Origin: Diphasiastrum complanatum
Lineage: Eukaryota; Streptophyta; Lycopodiopsida; Lycopodiales; Lycopodiaceae
Direction of reading: 5' to 3'
NCBI GenBank assembly: GCA_029204225.1
Contig: CM055100.1
Span: forward strand, 32,453,645-32,517,644
Length of the DNA: 64,000 nt
This document shows positions 1 to 10,721 of the stretch, one piece after another (positions within the stretch are counted from its first letter, which is position 1; each line of letters opens with the position of its first letter). The notes beneath the pieces were generated by a model. The model was not told where the DNA came from. It worked only from the letters and a program-made list of their open reading frames with translations, and did no database searches. A program made the translations under genes and the position numbers.

Positions 1-73
1 TGAATCAGAGTAAGTCAGGGCTAGCCTTTGAGGACGGATCACTCTTGCATGGAGGCCGAGTACCCCAGACTAG

Positions 74-515
74 TGTTACACCCTTACTTACTATATACCT
101 CTAGGTGCCGGTTAACCACAAGAGACTGAACGACACACGATCCACCCCGCCGTAGGACCCAATCCAGGTCTACCCACCGTGCCCTGGCCTGTGGTGGTAA
201 CAAGCGAGATTCGACCTCCATCCCATACAACGTCAAGGCTCTCAGCCATCACTTATGAGTCACCTCAAGCTAGCACTCATCCTGGCTGTGCACACCGCTC
301 TCCATCCACCTTCTCCTAGGTAGATAGAATGGATGACAATTGAGACCTCCTTCCCTTGTATACCTTCAAGGTGGGAGACTCCAAGCCATGCGCACATCCT
401 AGATCATGACACGTGGCAACCATGCAGGTTCACGAGTCACTGGTCAATTCAACAAGCCCAATCGTCGTTCAGTTTCAAGTTGGGTTTGGGACCCAAGGGA
501 GTTGGGTCCCTAACA
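74..515 (-). repeat. Candidate 3' LTR of Gypsy I (chromovirus)
   Basis: The right edge is well supported. On the minus strand a purine tract (516-527, read as CTCCTCC on the plus strand) ends at 515 and is followed by TGTTAGGG, the usual junction of polypurine tract and 3' LTR, just after the integrase reading frame. The left edge at 74 is inferred only from the matching TGTTACA end and may be wrong. Bases 1-73 would then be flanking DNA. Confidence 0.5.
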
Positions 516-964
516 TTCCCTCCTCCTTAAAAGTCTCCTCTCCCAAGGAAGGAAATATGGGTCACATTCCTTTTCCCAAGTTTTCTCGTCTTCGGAGCTT
601 TCTTTCCAACGAACCAAGTACTTTGTTACCTGCCGGTTTTTGAGCGCACGTTGACGTACATCAACATTGGCCTGTGGTTTAGAAGGTACAAAGGATGTCA
701 AGTCCTCAAGCTGAACTAGATCATCCTGAAGAATCAAGTCATCCTTTCCACCAAGTCGTTCCTTTAAACGACTAATGTGAAAAAATGGATGAACATTGAC
801 ACCTAAAGGAAGGTCTAGTTGATAGGCATTCCAATTGAGTTTCTTTACAATACGGAAAGGCCTAGCATAAAAAGGCGACAACTTAGGACATTTTCCAGTC
901 TTTAATACCTTAGAGTCTTTTGGGATCGTAAGATACACCCAAGCTCCTTCCTCATAGACCCTAG
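510..964 (-). pseudogene. Gypsy I chromovirus integrase C-terminus with chromodomain
   Basis: Minus-strand frame encoding the end of a Ty3/Gypsy Pol polyprotein. In order it shows the GPF/Y-type integrase module (VYLTIPKDSK, then FRIVKKLN and FHISRLKER) and a chromodomain-like tail (VTKYLVRWKESSEDEKTWE). In chromoviruses this tail directs integration to particular chromatin. The frame is broken on its N-terminal side at about 965, where the LTR of Copia K starts, so catalytic integrase, RT and protease are missing. An open frame continues to 1004, but its first dozen residues come from the Copia LTR, so I end the gene fragment at 964. Certain as a Gypsy fragment; not a working gene. Confidence 0.85.
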
Positions 965-969
965 GCTGT

Positions 970-1401
970 TGTAGGAAATCAAAGTGCCAAGATCCTTCTA
1001 ACATTCAATCTCCATATACAAGAAGAAGAGTGAGAGGGTTAGGCGCCCTCAAGGAGAGAGAAAGTAGTAGCAATGCTTGAAAGGGAATGAATTACAAATG
1101 AATAATGAGTACATATAAATAGGCCTTCCAAGGGCCTAGACTCTTCCAAACCCTAAGTTCTAGAACCTTCCAAACCCAGTACTAATTATAGGGCACCCCC
1201 AAAAGTCAAGATAGGGTCCCTTAACACAATTAGACTTTACCTGGACCCACGAGTTATTACTAGACCAAAATTGGGTCCAACTTAACTAAAACTGACTTAA
1301 CATGGTTTAAATAATAAACCTAACCCATGGTTACACAAGTCTCGACCTTTTGGGTCAAAGTAACCTATGGAAACTAACATTGTCATTTATTATTTCTAAC
1401 A
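970..1401 (-). repeat. 3' LTR of Copia K
   Basis: Read on the minus strand it starts TGTTAGAAATAATAAATG just after the purine tract AAGAAGGG (1402-1410) and ends TTTCCTACA at 970. Inside it shares the block ATAGGTTACTTTGACCCAAA with the LTRs of Copia A, which also end in CCTACA or TTTACA-like sequence. The 5 bp outside (965-969, GCTGT) would be the target duplication, but its partner is lost. LTR start, end and neighbouring tract agree; the exact ends are by eye. Confidence 0.7.
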
Positions 1402-2793
1402 CCCTTCTTAAATGATAATGTAAAAACATAACATGACATGAAGTATGAAAAATTGCAACAAAATGCAAAGTGTTGCATGCTGCCCAAAACTCCATGTAGC
1501 CGAAAAAGAAAAGATGTAGCTTGCTGTCCAAGCTTAATGTCGCCAAAAAGAGCTTCAGCTTGAAGTAGTCGAAGTATTCAAAATCTCAGCCCCAATCATG
1601 CCCGATGTAGAAGAGATGTAGAATATAAAGTGCAGTAGCATCAAGTCGAAGAGTGAAGACAAGCATACTCCATCCAAAGTAAGTAACCCAAAAACCAGCC
1701 ACAAGCCGAAATATGGATTTGCAATCCAATGGTTCCCACATGGTTCCATAAGTCTTCTTACCACAAGAAACATAAAGAAGAGTATGATACTCTTTTACCA
1801 TCACATCCTCCCGAATTTTACTATCAATGATCTGCTCACCAACACTAGGTAAGACAACACCGTCATCATAAGAAGTAAGCATCAAAACAGGAAAATCAGC
1901 ATAAGGTACTGATTTTGGTGAGGCATGTGTGTTTCCTTCAAGGTAAAAAGATGCTTTGTTATCCCGCAAATACTCGGACAGCCAACAAGAGGCTGTAGCA
2001 GGCTGTCCAACAGCCACAAAATCACCAACACTTTGCTCTCCAAAGTGTCCTTGCTGTCCAAAAATCTTCCACGGGCCGTTCCTGATGCATAATAGGATGC
2101 TCACGATGTAACATAGGTTGAAATTGATCAATAAACCATGGCTGAATCTGCTGTCCACCATCTTCAAGAAAAAACCAGCAGCTTGCCACTTTGAACACCC
2201 AGAAAATCAGCAACACGCCACTTTGAACCAATGTACCAATTGACATGATTTTTTCCCCTCCTCCATTAGTACAAAATGGTTTCAAAGAATGCTTGATTTC
2301 AGCCTTTTCCAAAACGTTAACTTGAGAAGCTTGCTCATAAAGTTCTTCACTAATGCATCTATCATTTGCAACAAATGGCTCAAGAGAAGAAGAATGCTCT
2401 ACCATACCAACATTCCGATGCAAACTTGTACTTGTAGAAAGACAATGATCAAACTTTCCATGCCTGTGCTCTTCTACCTTCAAAGAGGATGAAGTAGAGA
2501 GGAGAAAGCATGATGATGAATCCTTCATTCGGTACATCTTTAAAAGTGTTTCCCAAGCACTTTTAGAGGTCTTGCAAAATCTCAAATGATATAAGATAGA
2601 TCTTGTTTCCAATAATCAATGAAAGAGCTTGATCATCACGTCGATGCCAAACCTTAGCTTGCAATTCCATGAAGAATAGTTGGTGCCATCCAACATATCT
2701 TCGCCCGAACAATTACGAATTGCTCCTGAATTTCTTGCCATAAGAACCAGCCAAGAAGATTAACTTTTTCAAACTTTAAATGCACCCTAAAAG

Positions 2794-3482
2794 CATAGTT
2801 GCACAGAATCGCGTTTCTGGGAGGAGACGTTTCAGAAACCGCGTTTCTCCTCCCAGAATTGCAAGTTTTTTTTTTTTTTTTTTTTGGAAAAATAGAGCTT
2901 ATGGCTGAAATTTTTTTTAGGGGATCAATGGTCAAACGAGCGTTTTGCCTCTCAGAAGTGCAGTAGATGGGGCACAAACAGATCTTATTTTCAATAGCTA
3001 TTTGGTTGTTATTTGCTCTGGTTTTCAATAAATGCTCAGGGGGTCCGGGGGGCGGTAGCCCTCTGATGGGGGGTTTGGGGGGCGTTGCCCCCCAACGGCA
3101 GGGTCCGGGGGCTGTCGGTAGACCCCGGCCCCAACGGTAAGGCCTCTTTATGACTTGGCCTTCCACTCCCTAAGCGAAAACACACTTATTGGGACCATTT
3201 GTGATCGTAACAGACATGCTAGAGGTTAGTTTTGAATTTTTATCCTTCACAGAACCCAACATGGATTAATGCACCTGAACTGGACCATCCTGCACCCGAA
3301 ACAGTCGGCAAATTGCACAGTAATTATGCTCTTAATTAGAGCTTTCATCTGATACCCATATTGCCCAAAAAAAAAACCCAATTTAAAAAAAAAAAAACGT
3401 TTCTGGAATTTCTTCAAAAATTTCCGAAACGCGTTTTTGAACGCGATTCTGGAATGCGTTTCAGAAACGCAGTGGAACTATG
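2794..3482. mobile_element. hAT-like non-autonomous DNA element, copy 1 (689 bp)
   Basis: Perfect 8-bp direct repeats CCTAAAAG flank the element at 2786-2793 and 3483-3490. Its ends are inverted: CATAGTTGCAC on the left and CATAGTTCCAC read inward from the right (10 of 11 match), followed by subterminal repeats of GCGTTTCTG and CAGAAACGC. An 8-bp duplication with short inverted ends is typical of the hAT superfamily. Near the left end a 13-15 bp inverted repeat (TTCTGGGAGGAGA with its complement) can form a hairpin. The middle (3047-3145) is a run of G-rich blocks. There is no transposase. A small frame starting at 2967 is shared with copy 2 but looks incidental. Confidence 0.8.
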
Positions 3483-3840
3483 CCTAAAAGACACAAAAAC
3501 CAGCAAGTATCAAATCTGAAAAATCAGCACCGGAATGTGTCGAAACCACACATTAGATGGATGTAGGAACTTGCCCTCCTACAAGCCTTGTGTGCTGAAA
3601 ATTTCAGCCTGAAATTGCATTACAAACTCAAAAAACCAGCAAGCAAAGAATTAGGTTAGCCTCCAACAAAACTTTTTCCAGAACCCTTCTTTCTTGCCAA
3701 AAAGTGTGAACAATACAGACACGGATAGGGCTGTTGCAGACACCCTACAAATGGTAATACGCTGTCCAATTTTCAGCCTCGGAATGTGATCGGATCATCA
3801 CAAAAAATTAGCACCTTCTTTCACACCTGACCTTAGTTCC

Positions 3841-4252
3841 AGCATGGAGTTCTAGTCGATATGCAGCCCTACAGATCTTGTTAACAACTTTGAAAGGACC
3901 ACTTTAACGTGGAGATAACTTCAGACATTTTTCCGTTCGAAGTTTCTTAGAGTCTTTTGGGATTCTAAGATACACCCAATCACTGATCTCAAATTCTTGA
4001 GGAGAGCGGCTTCGGTTAGGATAGAATTGGGCTCTATTTTGAGCCGATCTAATGCTTTCCCTAGCCACCTGCAACATTTCTTGCATATCATGCAAGAAAT
4101 CCGCTGCAACTTGTACCTTGAGTCTTTCCGCTTTGTTCACTTGGCATTGTTCACACTTTTGAACATAAGCCTCGACATGACCTTTCATTTTTGGCCATTT
4201 AAATTCTCTTTTACCAAGGTCAAGTGTCCTCTGTATACCAGAGTGTCCCGCA
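3841..4252 (-). pseudogene. Gypsy II integrase, 3' part (zinc-finger end and GPF/Y module)
   Basis: Minus-strand Gypsy Pol fragment. It carries the second half of the HHCC zinc finger (KCEQCQVNKAER), then a direct jump to the integrase C-terminal module (DWVYLRIPKDSK). The catalytic D,D,E core between them is missing, so the gene was already deleted. It overlaps the same module of Gypsy I, so it is a separate copy. At 4248-4252 (CCGCA) it is cut by Copia A, and the reading resumes at 8967 on the other side. Confidence 0.8.
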
Positions 4253-4759
4253 TGTTGGAATGTAAATGGAATCGCTTACATTACCATAGGTTACTTTGAC
4301 CCAAAAGGTCGAGAGTTGTGTAACCATGGTCATTTATTATATTAGGCCTACTAACTTAGAGTTAGCTAAGTTAGTATGAAATTAAGTTGGTAGGGACTCA
4401 TGGGTCCACTAGGCCTAATTGTGACATTAAGTACCCCAACTTGACATATTGGAGGTACCTTGTTCTTTCTAAACTTATAGAAAGTTGGATAGTCAATAGT
4501 CAAGTAGTTCAAGTAGTTGGAAAGCCAATAGTCAAGTAGTTGGATAGCCAATAGTCATGAAGTTAGATAGTCATCTTGGACTATATATATGTGTGCATCC
4601 CATTTGTATAAGACACTTTTGTAAGCAATACTGACTATTCTCCTTGGCTGTCCACGAGTTTCTACAAGAGGGTTTCTAGCCATCTCTCTCTTTCTTTTGA
4701 GAATGCTTTGTGTGATTGAATAGTTAAGATTCTGGATCCTTAGGCTTCTATTTCTTACA
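4253..4759 (+). repeat. 5' LTR of Copia A
   Basis: Begins TGTTGGAATG and ends TTTCTTACA; length 507 bp. It contains a TATA-like run (TATATATATG at about 4590) on the plus strand, suitable for the element's own promoter, and short internal repeats of AGTCAAGTAGTT between 4490 and 4555. The primer binding site starts at the next base. Confidence 0.93.
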
Positions 4760-4774
4760 TGGTACAAGAGCCTT
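4760..4774 (+). promoter_or_regulatory. Primer binding site of Copia A (initiator Met tRNA type)
   Basis: TGGTACAAGAGCC directly follows the 5' LTR and resembles the common plant Copia primer site TGGTATCAGAGCC, with changes in the middle. Bases 4775-5349 form the untranslated leader before gag. Confidence 0.8.
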
Positions 4775-5349
4775 TAGGTGATCATATTGCTTGCAGGAGG
4801 GCGCCCAATAGGGAGCTATCTTCTTCCCCTTTTGGTTGCAAAAAATCATCAAGCTGCTGATTTTTGCAGGAAAAGAATCTGTTCATCTTCTTATAGCTGT
4901 TTTGCAGGAAATTGTAGGGCACCTTCACCTATTTGAGAGCTAGCAGTAGGGCGCCCATGCTCAAACCAATTGCATATGATCTTGACTCAATTACATGCTG
5001 AAAATTTCAAATGAAGATACATGTGTTTTGGACACATTTCTTGCTGAAATTTCCTTGTTGGTGAGCTTGGAGTAGGACGCTCCCATCAGCTCTATATGCA
5101 CATAGTGTGCACTCTTTTCAGCCACAAATTTACGGTTTTGGTTTTGGCTTCATTCGAAGTCTACCTATTTGTGAGCATTCTGTTTTTTGTGCAGAAATCA
5201 GCCACCTATTTCATTACTTTTTGAGCAAATTGCATGTGGAGTATTGCAATCTATTGTGCTCATAATTTCAGCTTTGAGGTTGCTGCCCTTTGAGTAGATT
5301 TTGTCTTGGAAAGTCTATTTCCTATCTACTACAAGCTGATTTTTCTATT

Positions 5350-6832
5350 ATGGCTAAAGAATCGGAGTCTATTGGTTCTTTATTTAATGAAGATAGGCTG
5401 GATGGCACAAACTATTCCTTGTGGTGCTACATGATAATGAACCTTCTAATTGCTAAAGGTTTGTGGGAAGTAGTTAATGTTGACGAAGAAAGGCTGCCTA
5501 CCTTGGCACCTATTACACCATCTAGAACAACTACTTTTTCAACTACGGAGGTGTCTTGCGATGAGCAAAAGAAGTGGGATCGACGAGATGCACAAGCACA
5601 TTCCGTCATTACATTATCAGTGAAGAGATCTATCCTTCCGAAGTGCTTGGGAGAATCTTGCAAAGATGTTTGAAGTAAAGAATGCGGCAAAAGTGGTATA
5701 TCTTCGAAATCAACTTTCTATCTTGAAGATGCAAGAAGGTGATTTGCTTGCAAACAACTTGACGAAGATCAAGGATCTTCGAGAGGAGCTTCTTAGTATT
5801 GATGAAGTGATCGAGAACTCACAATTTGTATCTATTACTCTCAACTCTCTTCCTAATTCTTACCTTCCATTTGTGTCATCATTGAGTATTTCTCTTAGGG
5901 GACAACAAATCTCCTTCGACGAACTTGTTGGCTTACTTCTTCAAGAAGAGCAAACAAGGATCAACTTTGGTGAACAAGAAGATCAAGCTTTCTTTGCAAA
6001 AGCCAAAGGCAAAGGCAAGTGGAAAGGGAAGCCTTCTTTCAAAACTTTCAAAGATGATCAAAAATCTAAGGAAGCTCAAGATCAAGGCTCCAAGAAAAAG
6101 GGTAAGTGCTACTATTGCAAAAAGTTTGGGCATCACATCAAAGAATGTAGGAAGAGGCTTGCAAAGGAAAAAGAGAAAGGTAACGATACAAGTATCGCAA
6201 TCATTACTTTGGAACAACAATTTGGAAAGGAGGATAATCTTTTCAATAATGATTATGCTTTTGTCACTAATAATCTCATCTCTCCTCAAGACGAGATTTC
6301 TGCCACTTCAAATCTTGTTGGTTTTTCAGCAGAAAACAACTCATCTTCAGCTTTACAAGTTGCTGTTTTTTCATCTATTGATTGGGTGATTGATAGCGGT
6401 GCCACACGCCATATGACTTATCACAAAGAGGTCTTCACAAAGCTTGTGAAAGTGCATGATGGAAGCAAAGTTCAAGGTGTTGATAACACCTCTTATCCTA
6501 TCAAAGGTATTGGAGTGATCCCCATTATCTTACCCAATGGTGAGGAGAAGTACATTCGTAATGTACTTTATGTTCCAAAAATAAAAAAGAATCTCATTTC
6601 GGTCTCTACAATTATGAACCAAAGATTGGTTGTGGAATTCAAAGAAGACAAATGTCTTATCAAAGACCCAAAGAGATCTCTTATGATCATTGCTTCGGGA
6701 ACATTACGTGATGGATTGTTCCTTATGGATACCTATGAGCGAAGAGCTTCATCATCTTTTTGTCTTGTTGCATCAAGTTCACATTCTTTGGAGTTGGCTG
6801 AATTATGGCATGCTATTTTGACTTTCAATTGA
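5350..6832 (+). pseudogene. Copia A gag and protease, frameshifted
   Basis: The likely start is the ATG at 5350 (MAKESESIGS); the open frame extends upstream to 5290 without family support. The first 108 codons are the Copia gag N-terminus (DGTNYSLWCYMIMN). The frame shifts near 5670 and continues with the gag body, a basic stretch, a CCHC zinc knuckle (CYYCKKFGHHIKEC, about 6106-6147) that binds RNA, and an aspartic protease motif (DSGATRHM at about 6390). It ends with LAELWHA, the start of the pre-integrase domain, where another frameshift near 6820 breaks it. Protease residues are intact, but the polyprotein cannot be made in one piece. Confidence 0.88.
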
Positions 6833-7744
6833 AATGTGCCAAGAGTTTCAAACCCTTCATAACATATATTAGGTTGGACATCTCAACTTTGCTAGCTTGA
6901 AGATGTTGAAGAGACTCAATATGGTTGAAGACATTCCTAATATTGAGCATCTCGAAGGACATGTATGCGAAGGATGCATACTTGGAAAATTTCAAAGGCA
7001 AGCTTTTCCAATTGATGGAACTATTCGAGTTGATGGAAAGTTTGATTTGGTTCATAGTGATATATGTGGTCCAATGATTACCGAATCCATTGGAAGGTGT
7101 AAGTACTTTGTTACTTTTATTGATGACCTTTCAAGATTTACACGGATTTATCCTATGAAGGCAAAATTTGAAGTTTTTCAACGCTTTAAGGATTTTCTAG
7201 CAATGATAGAAAATCAGTATGGGCACTCCGTACCGACCGAGGAGGGGAATATATAAAGAATACGTTCGGTACTTATCTTCAAAGCAAAGGTATCCATCAT
7301 CAAATGACAACCCCTTACACACCTCAACAAAATGGTGTTGCCGAAAGAAAGAATCGCACTATTATGGAGATGGCTCGATGCATGCTCAAGGCAAAGGGCC
7401 TATCTCACAAGTTTTGGGCTGAAGCGGTTATAACAGCGGCTTACATCAGTAATCGGTGTCCTACTAAAGCTTTGAAGGTATTAACTCCGTATGAAGTTTG
7501 GTATGGTAAGAAGCCTACTGTTTCTCACTTACGCATCTTTGGTTGCATGGCTTATGCTTTCATTCCCGATAAGCTAAGAACCAAGCTTGATGATAAAGGA
7601 GTTAAATGCATATTTGTTGGCTATAGTTGCGAAAGCAAGGGCTATAGATTGTTTAATATGGATATTAATAAAATCATAGTGAGTCGTGATGTTCATTTTG
7701 ATGAAAAGACCTCCTATGATGTTGCGATTGCCATCTACTTGTAG
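6833..7744 (+). pseudogene. Copia A integrase, frameshifted
   Basis: The pre-integrase motif (EGHVCEGCILGKF) and the first half of the catalytic core (HSDICGPM, TFIDDLSRF) lie at 6897-7256. After a frameshift with loss of the second aspartate region, the core resumes at 7304 (TPQQNGVAERKNRT), so the third acidic residue is present. The C-terminal part (FGCMAYAFIPD, CIFVGYS) runs to the stop at 7744. Integrase joins element cDNA to host DNA. This copy is broken between the two halves near 7240-7300, where the second aspartate should be. Confidence 0.88.
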
Positions 7745-8294
7745 TGGACAGCCCACTACTCCTTCAATTTTGCAGCCCATAGTTCATCAAGAAGAACCTA
7801 TTTATGGTGAAGAGCAGCCTGTTGAAGACATTGGACAGCAAGGTCCAAGTTCGGAACACTTTGGACAACAAAGTGTTGACAAAGGTAAGGCTGTTGGACA
7901 GCCCAAACCAGTCCCTAAATGGTTGTTGCAGACTTTGCAGGACAGCAAAGTGGATCATTTCTATGAAGGGAAGACTCGTGCCTCTACTAAATCAGTAGAA
8001 TTTGCTGATTTTTTTGATTTTGCTCTTATTTCTATTGAGGATGGTGCAGTAGAACCTGTTTTTTATGAGCAGGCTAGAGGAGTAAAATGTTGGGAGGATG
8101 CGATGCAAGAGGAGTATAACTCACTCATGAAGAATCACACTTGGGTTCTTGTTGATCTTCCACATGGGGCAGAAATCTTCATCTCTCAACAACGATACAT
8201 TGAGCAGATGTTGAAACAATCTTCTTTTTTCAAGTCACCGCAAGTTGATGCATATGATGGATGCATGCATGTAGATCCTCACCCTTCGACTTGA
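7686..8294 (+). pseudogene. Copia A linker with RT remnant; RT and RNase H deleted
   Basis: A frame of 202 residues. It starts as the variable linker between integrase and RT and reaches the usual RT entry (CWEDAMQEEYNSLMKNHTW, about 8090-8150). It then jumps within a few residues to a segment found near the end of Copia RT (EIFISQQRYIEQML, about 8170-8213). The whole catalytic body, including the YVDD box, and the RNase H domain are absent. The remaining 3' part (8295-8466) is untranslated and leads to the purine tract. Confidence 0.85.
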
Positions 8295-8466
8295 TGCTTC
8301 ATTATTACGCATTCTTTTCCTTTTATATGTTGGACATGATTGGAGATGAGATTTCGACTACTTCGGTGCGAAGTTTATTTGGCGACATAAAGTTCGGACA
8401 ACAAGTTGATTTTTCTCTTTCGAGAAGTTACTTCATGTTATGTTATGCATTTCCATTTAAGGAGGG

Positions 8467-8966
8467 TGTTGGAATGTAAATGGAATCGCTTACATTACCA
8501 TAGGTTACTTTGACCCAAAAGGTCGAGAGTTGTGTAACCATGGTCATTTATTATATTAGGCCTACTAACTTAGCTAAGTTAGTATGAAATTAAGTTGGTA
8601 GGGACTCATGGGTCCACTAGGCCTAATTGTGACATTAAGTACCCCAACTTGACATATTGGAGGTACCTTGTTCTTTCTAAACTTATAGAAAGTTGGATAG
8701 TCAATAGTCAAGTAGTTCAAGTAGTTGGAAAGCCAATAGTCAAGTAGTTGGATAGCCAATAGTCATGAAGTTAGATAGTCATCTTGGACTATATATATGT
8801 GTGCATCCCATTTGTATAAGACACTTTTGTAAGCAATACTGACTATTCTCCTTGGCTGTCCACGAGTTTCTACAAGAGGGTTTCTAGCCATCTCTCTCTT
8901 TCTTTTGAGAATGCTTTGTGTGATTGAATAGTTAAGATTCTGGATCCTTAGGCTTCTATTCCTACA
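8467..8966 (+). repeat. 3' LTR of Copia A
   Basis: 500 bp, TGTTGGAATG to ATTCCTACA, preceded by AAGGAGGG. It is identical to the 5' LTR by eye, apart from the missing 6 bases in the ACTTAGAGTTAGCTAAG region and the last few bases. Confidence 0.93.
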
Positions 8967-10067
8967 CCGCATTGGGGCTATTGTGGCACTCATGCAGGAT
9001 TTGGGCCCTAATGTCCGCAATATCTGGCACACAAAAAATTCCTCTACGGAAAAGTGAACCATTCCGAATGGAGTAATCATCAAGTGTCTTCTCTTCACGA
9101 GACTTCTTGGAATCTTGCTTTCAAAGATTATTTCTCACAAAAGAGCTTCCTGCCAGGACTTCTTGCCAAATACGACCGAAAAACTCATTAGTTCGACAAA
9201 GGTCTCGTAGAGAAAGATACAACTCGGATTGGAACTCAGTGAAGCATAACTGATTAACCTTTCCAATCCGGCTCAAAGCATCAGCGACACAATTCGACGT
9301 ACCTCGACGGTACTTAATGTTGAATTCGAACTCATGTATGAGTTCTGACCAACGGGCCTTACGACCCCTAATGTCCGAGGCATCACAGATGTACTTAAGA
9401 GACTCGTGATCCGTCATACCATGAATTTAGATCCGTAAAAATAATGTCTCCAGATCTTTAACACATGGATGACAACAAAAAGTTCCTTTTTATAAGTAGA
9501 ATATCTACTATGAGCTGGGTCCAACTTCTTGCTTTCGAAAGTCACAGGCCTACCATCTTGGTAAAGGACTACACCCACCGCATAGTCACTAGCATCCGTT
9601 TCCACCAGGAAAGGTCTGCTAGGGTCCACTATGTGTAAGATAGGGGCTGTAGACACTGACATCTTCAAAGCCTCAAAGCTTTGAGTAGTTCATCGGTCCA
9701 AGTAATAGGTGGACTGATTTTTGAATGCCTTCCGGCTTTCTTCTTATTACCCTTTTTAGTTTTCGTTAGAGGCAATGCAATTAAGGCATAGTCTTTAATG
9801 AATTTATGGAAAAACCTTGTGAAGCTCAAAAAAGATTTAACTTTCCTAATGATTTAGGATAGGCCAATTACGAACTTTCTGGACCTTATCGTAATAGATC
9901 TTAAGACCTCGATTGGAAACGATATGTCCCAAGTACTTGAGTCTTGTCTGAAAGAACGCAGTCTTAGACTCAAAGTCACAAAAGGGGTAATTACAAGGTA
10001 TTTTCATCAATTTACCCCCAACTTGCATTAACCAAGTATAACTAGCCATTAGTTGTAAGACATGCAT
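8967..10067 (-). pseudogene. Gypsy II reverse transcriptase end, RNase H and zinc-finger start
   Basis: Minus-strand continuation of the Gypsy II fragment at 3841-4252. From 10067 downward it shows the RT thumb (KYLGHIVSNRGLKI), a gap, RNase H (VETDASDYAVGVVLYQ, then KELFVVIHVLKIWRHYFYG), the RNase H end (YRRGTSNCVADALSRI), and the first half of the HHCC finger at 8971-9000. At least two frameshifts and stops separate the pieces. The palm with its YVDD box lies beyond the broken edge near 10068. A dead copy of a chromovirus-like polyprotein. Confidence 0.88.
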
Positions 10068-10642
10068 TATAATTCAACAGGTTTTGATTGCAATAGTGCA
10101 GTGAATAGTCCGTGAAATGGTATATCCAAGTGCTATCAAGGTTGGCTGCTGCTATTTATTTTTGAAGTGTGGCCCTTAGCAACCGCGAGCATTTTCTGTT
10201 TGTATGGCTTGTGAATGTCCTTGAAATATGTCTACCTTTAGCATGGTTTCCTTAAGATTGCTTGTTGACTCATGTGGTTTTGGATGCATGTAATGGTCAA
10301 ATGCCAACCTTCTAAGCTTTGTTCATACTTCAGATTATTATGTTCCATTCTTTCTTTGTTTTGATTCTTTTGTTGGGTATGAGTCTATTGGCACAGACAA
10401 CTTGATCGATGGTATTTTGAGCTTGGAGGAACTTTTGGGGTGTAACAGTTGTGTAGTAACGTCCAACTTATTTGGTATTTTTCAGGAATTGATTTCAAGC
10501 TGAGACGAGGGAAGTTTTGAAATAGCGGCTTCTTCGAGGGTGGTTATGCTTCTCATGAGCTTCATAGCGGCTTCTTTGAGGGTGTTCTCATGAGCTTCAT
10601 ACCCTTTTTGTACAAATAGTGCAAAAAGAGTGTGGTTTTTCT

Positions 10643-10649
<7 letters not shown>
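10068..10649. other. Unassigned non-coding stretch
   Basis: No convincing gene. Two copies of AGCGGCTTCTT-GAGGGTG lie 46 bases apart (10526-10590). A possible terminal exon sits at 10486-10520: a TTTTTCAG acceptor followed, in one phase, by GIDFKLRRGKF and a stop. With only 11 residues and no partner exon, I do not call it a gene. Confidence 0.4.

Positions 10650-10717
<68 letters not shown>
10650..10717. repeat. (GA)n microsatellite
   Basis: About 34 uninterrupted GA units. Confidence 0.98.

Positions 10718-10721
<4 letters not shown>

Larger units (their letters stand above)
970..3840 (-). mobile_element. Copia K, decayed, RT-less, minus strand
   Basis: Remnant of a Copia element related to Copia A in this window. 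It has a 3' LTR (970-1401), a tract around 1410-2640 whose frames match A (FGEQSV, VAVGQP, SVPYADFP beside FGQQSV, AVGQP, SVEFADFF), a UBN2-like gag scrap near 2540-2612 (the residues KSAWETLLKMY), and a leader-like stretch 3491-3840. RT and RNase H are absent, as in A. A hAT-like element (2794-3482) lies within it. No 5' LTR or primer binding site was found, and Gypsy II sequence begins at about 3840, so the right edge is approximate. Confidence 0.65.
4253..8966 (+). mobile_element. Copia A, young, RT-deleted, plus strand
   Basis: Complete insertion 4,714 bp long: LTRs at 4253-4759 and 8467-8966, target duplication CCGCA at 4248-4252 and 8967-8971, an initiator-Met-type primer site at 4760 (TGGTACAAGAGCC) and a purine tract ending at 8466 (AAGGAGGG). 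The LTRs differ only by a 6-bp and a 1-bp length change plus about one substitution, so the insertion is recent. It splits the zinc-finger region of Gypsy II. Inside are gag, protease and integrase segments with several frameshifts. RT and RNase H are missing. The element cannot make its own cDNA and must have been copied by another element's enzymes, unless all the damage is newer than the insertion. Confidence 0.93.

Noticed and set aside
2654-3166. 170-codon minus-strand frame rich in Pro and Gly
   Set aside because: It crosses the border of the hAT-like element and reads its G-rich core; there is no conserved domain.
10486-10520. Terminal exon encoding GIDFKLRRGKF
   Set aside because: Only 11 residues, no partner exon visible; could be chance.
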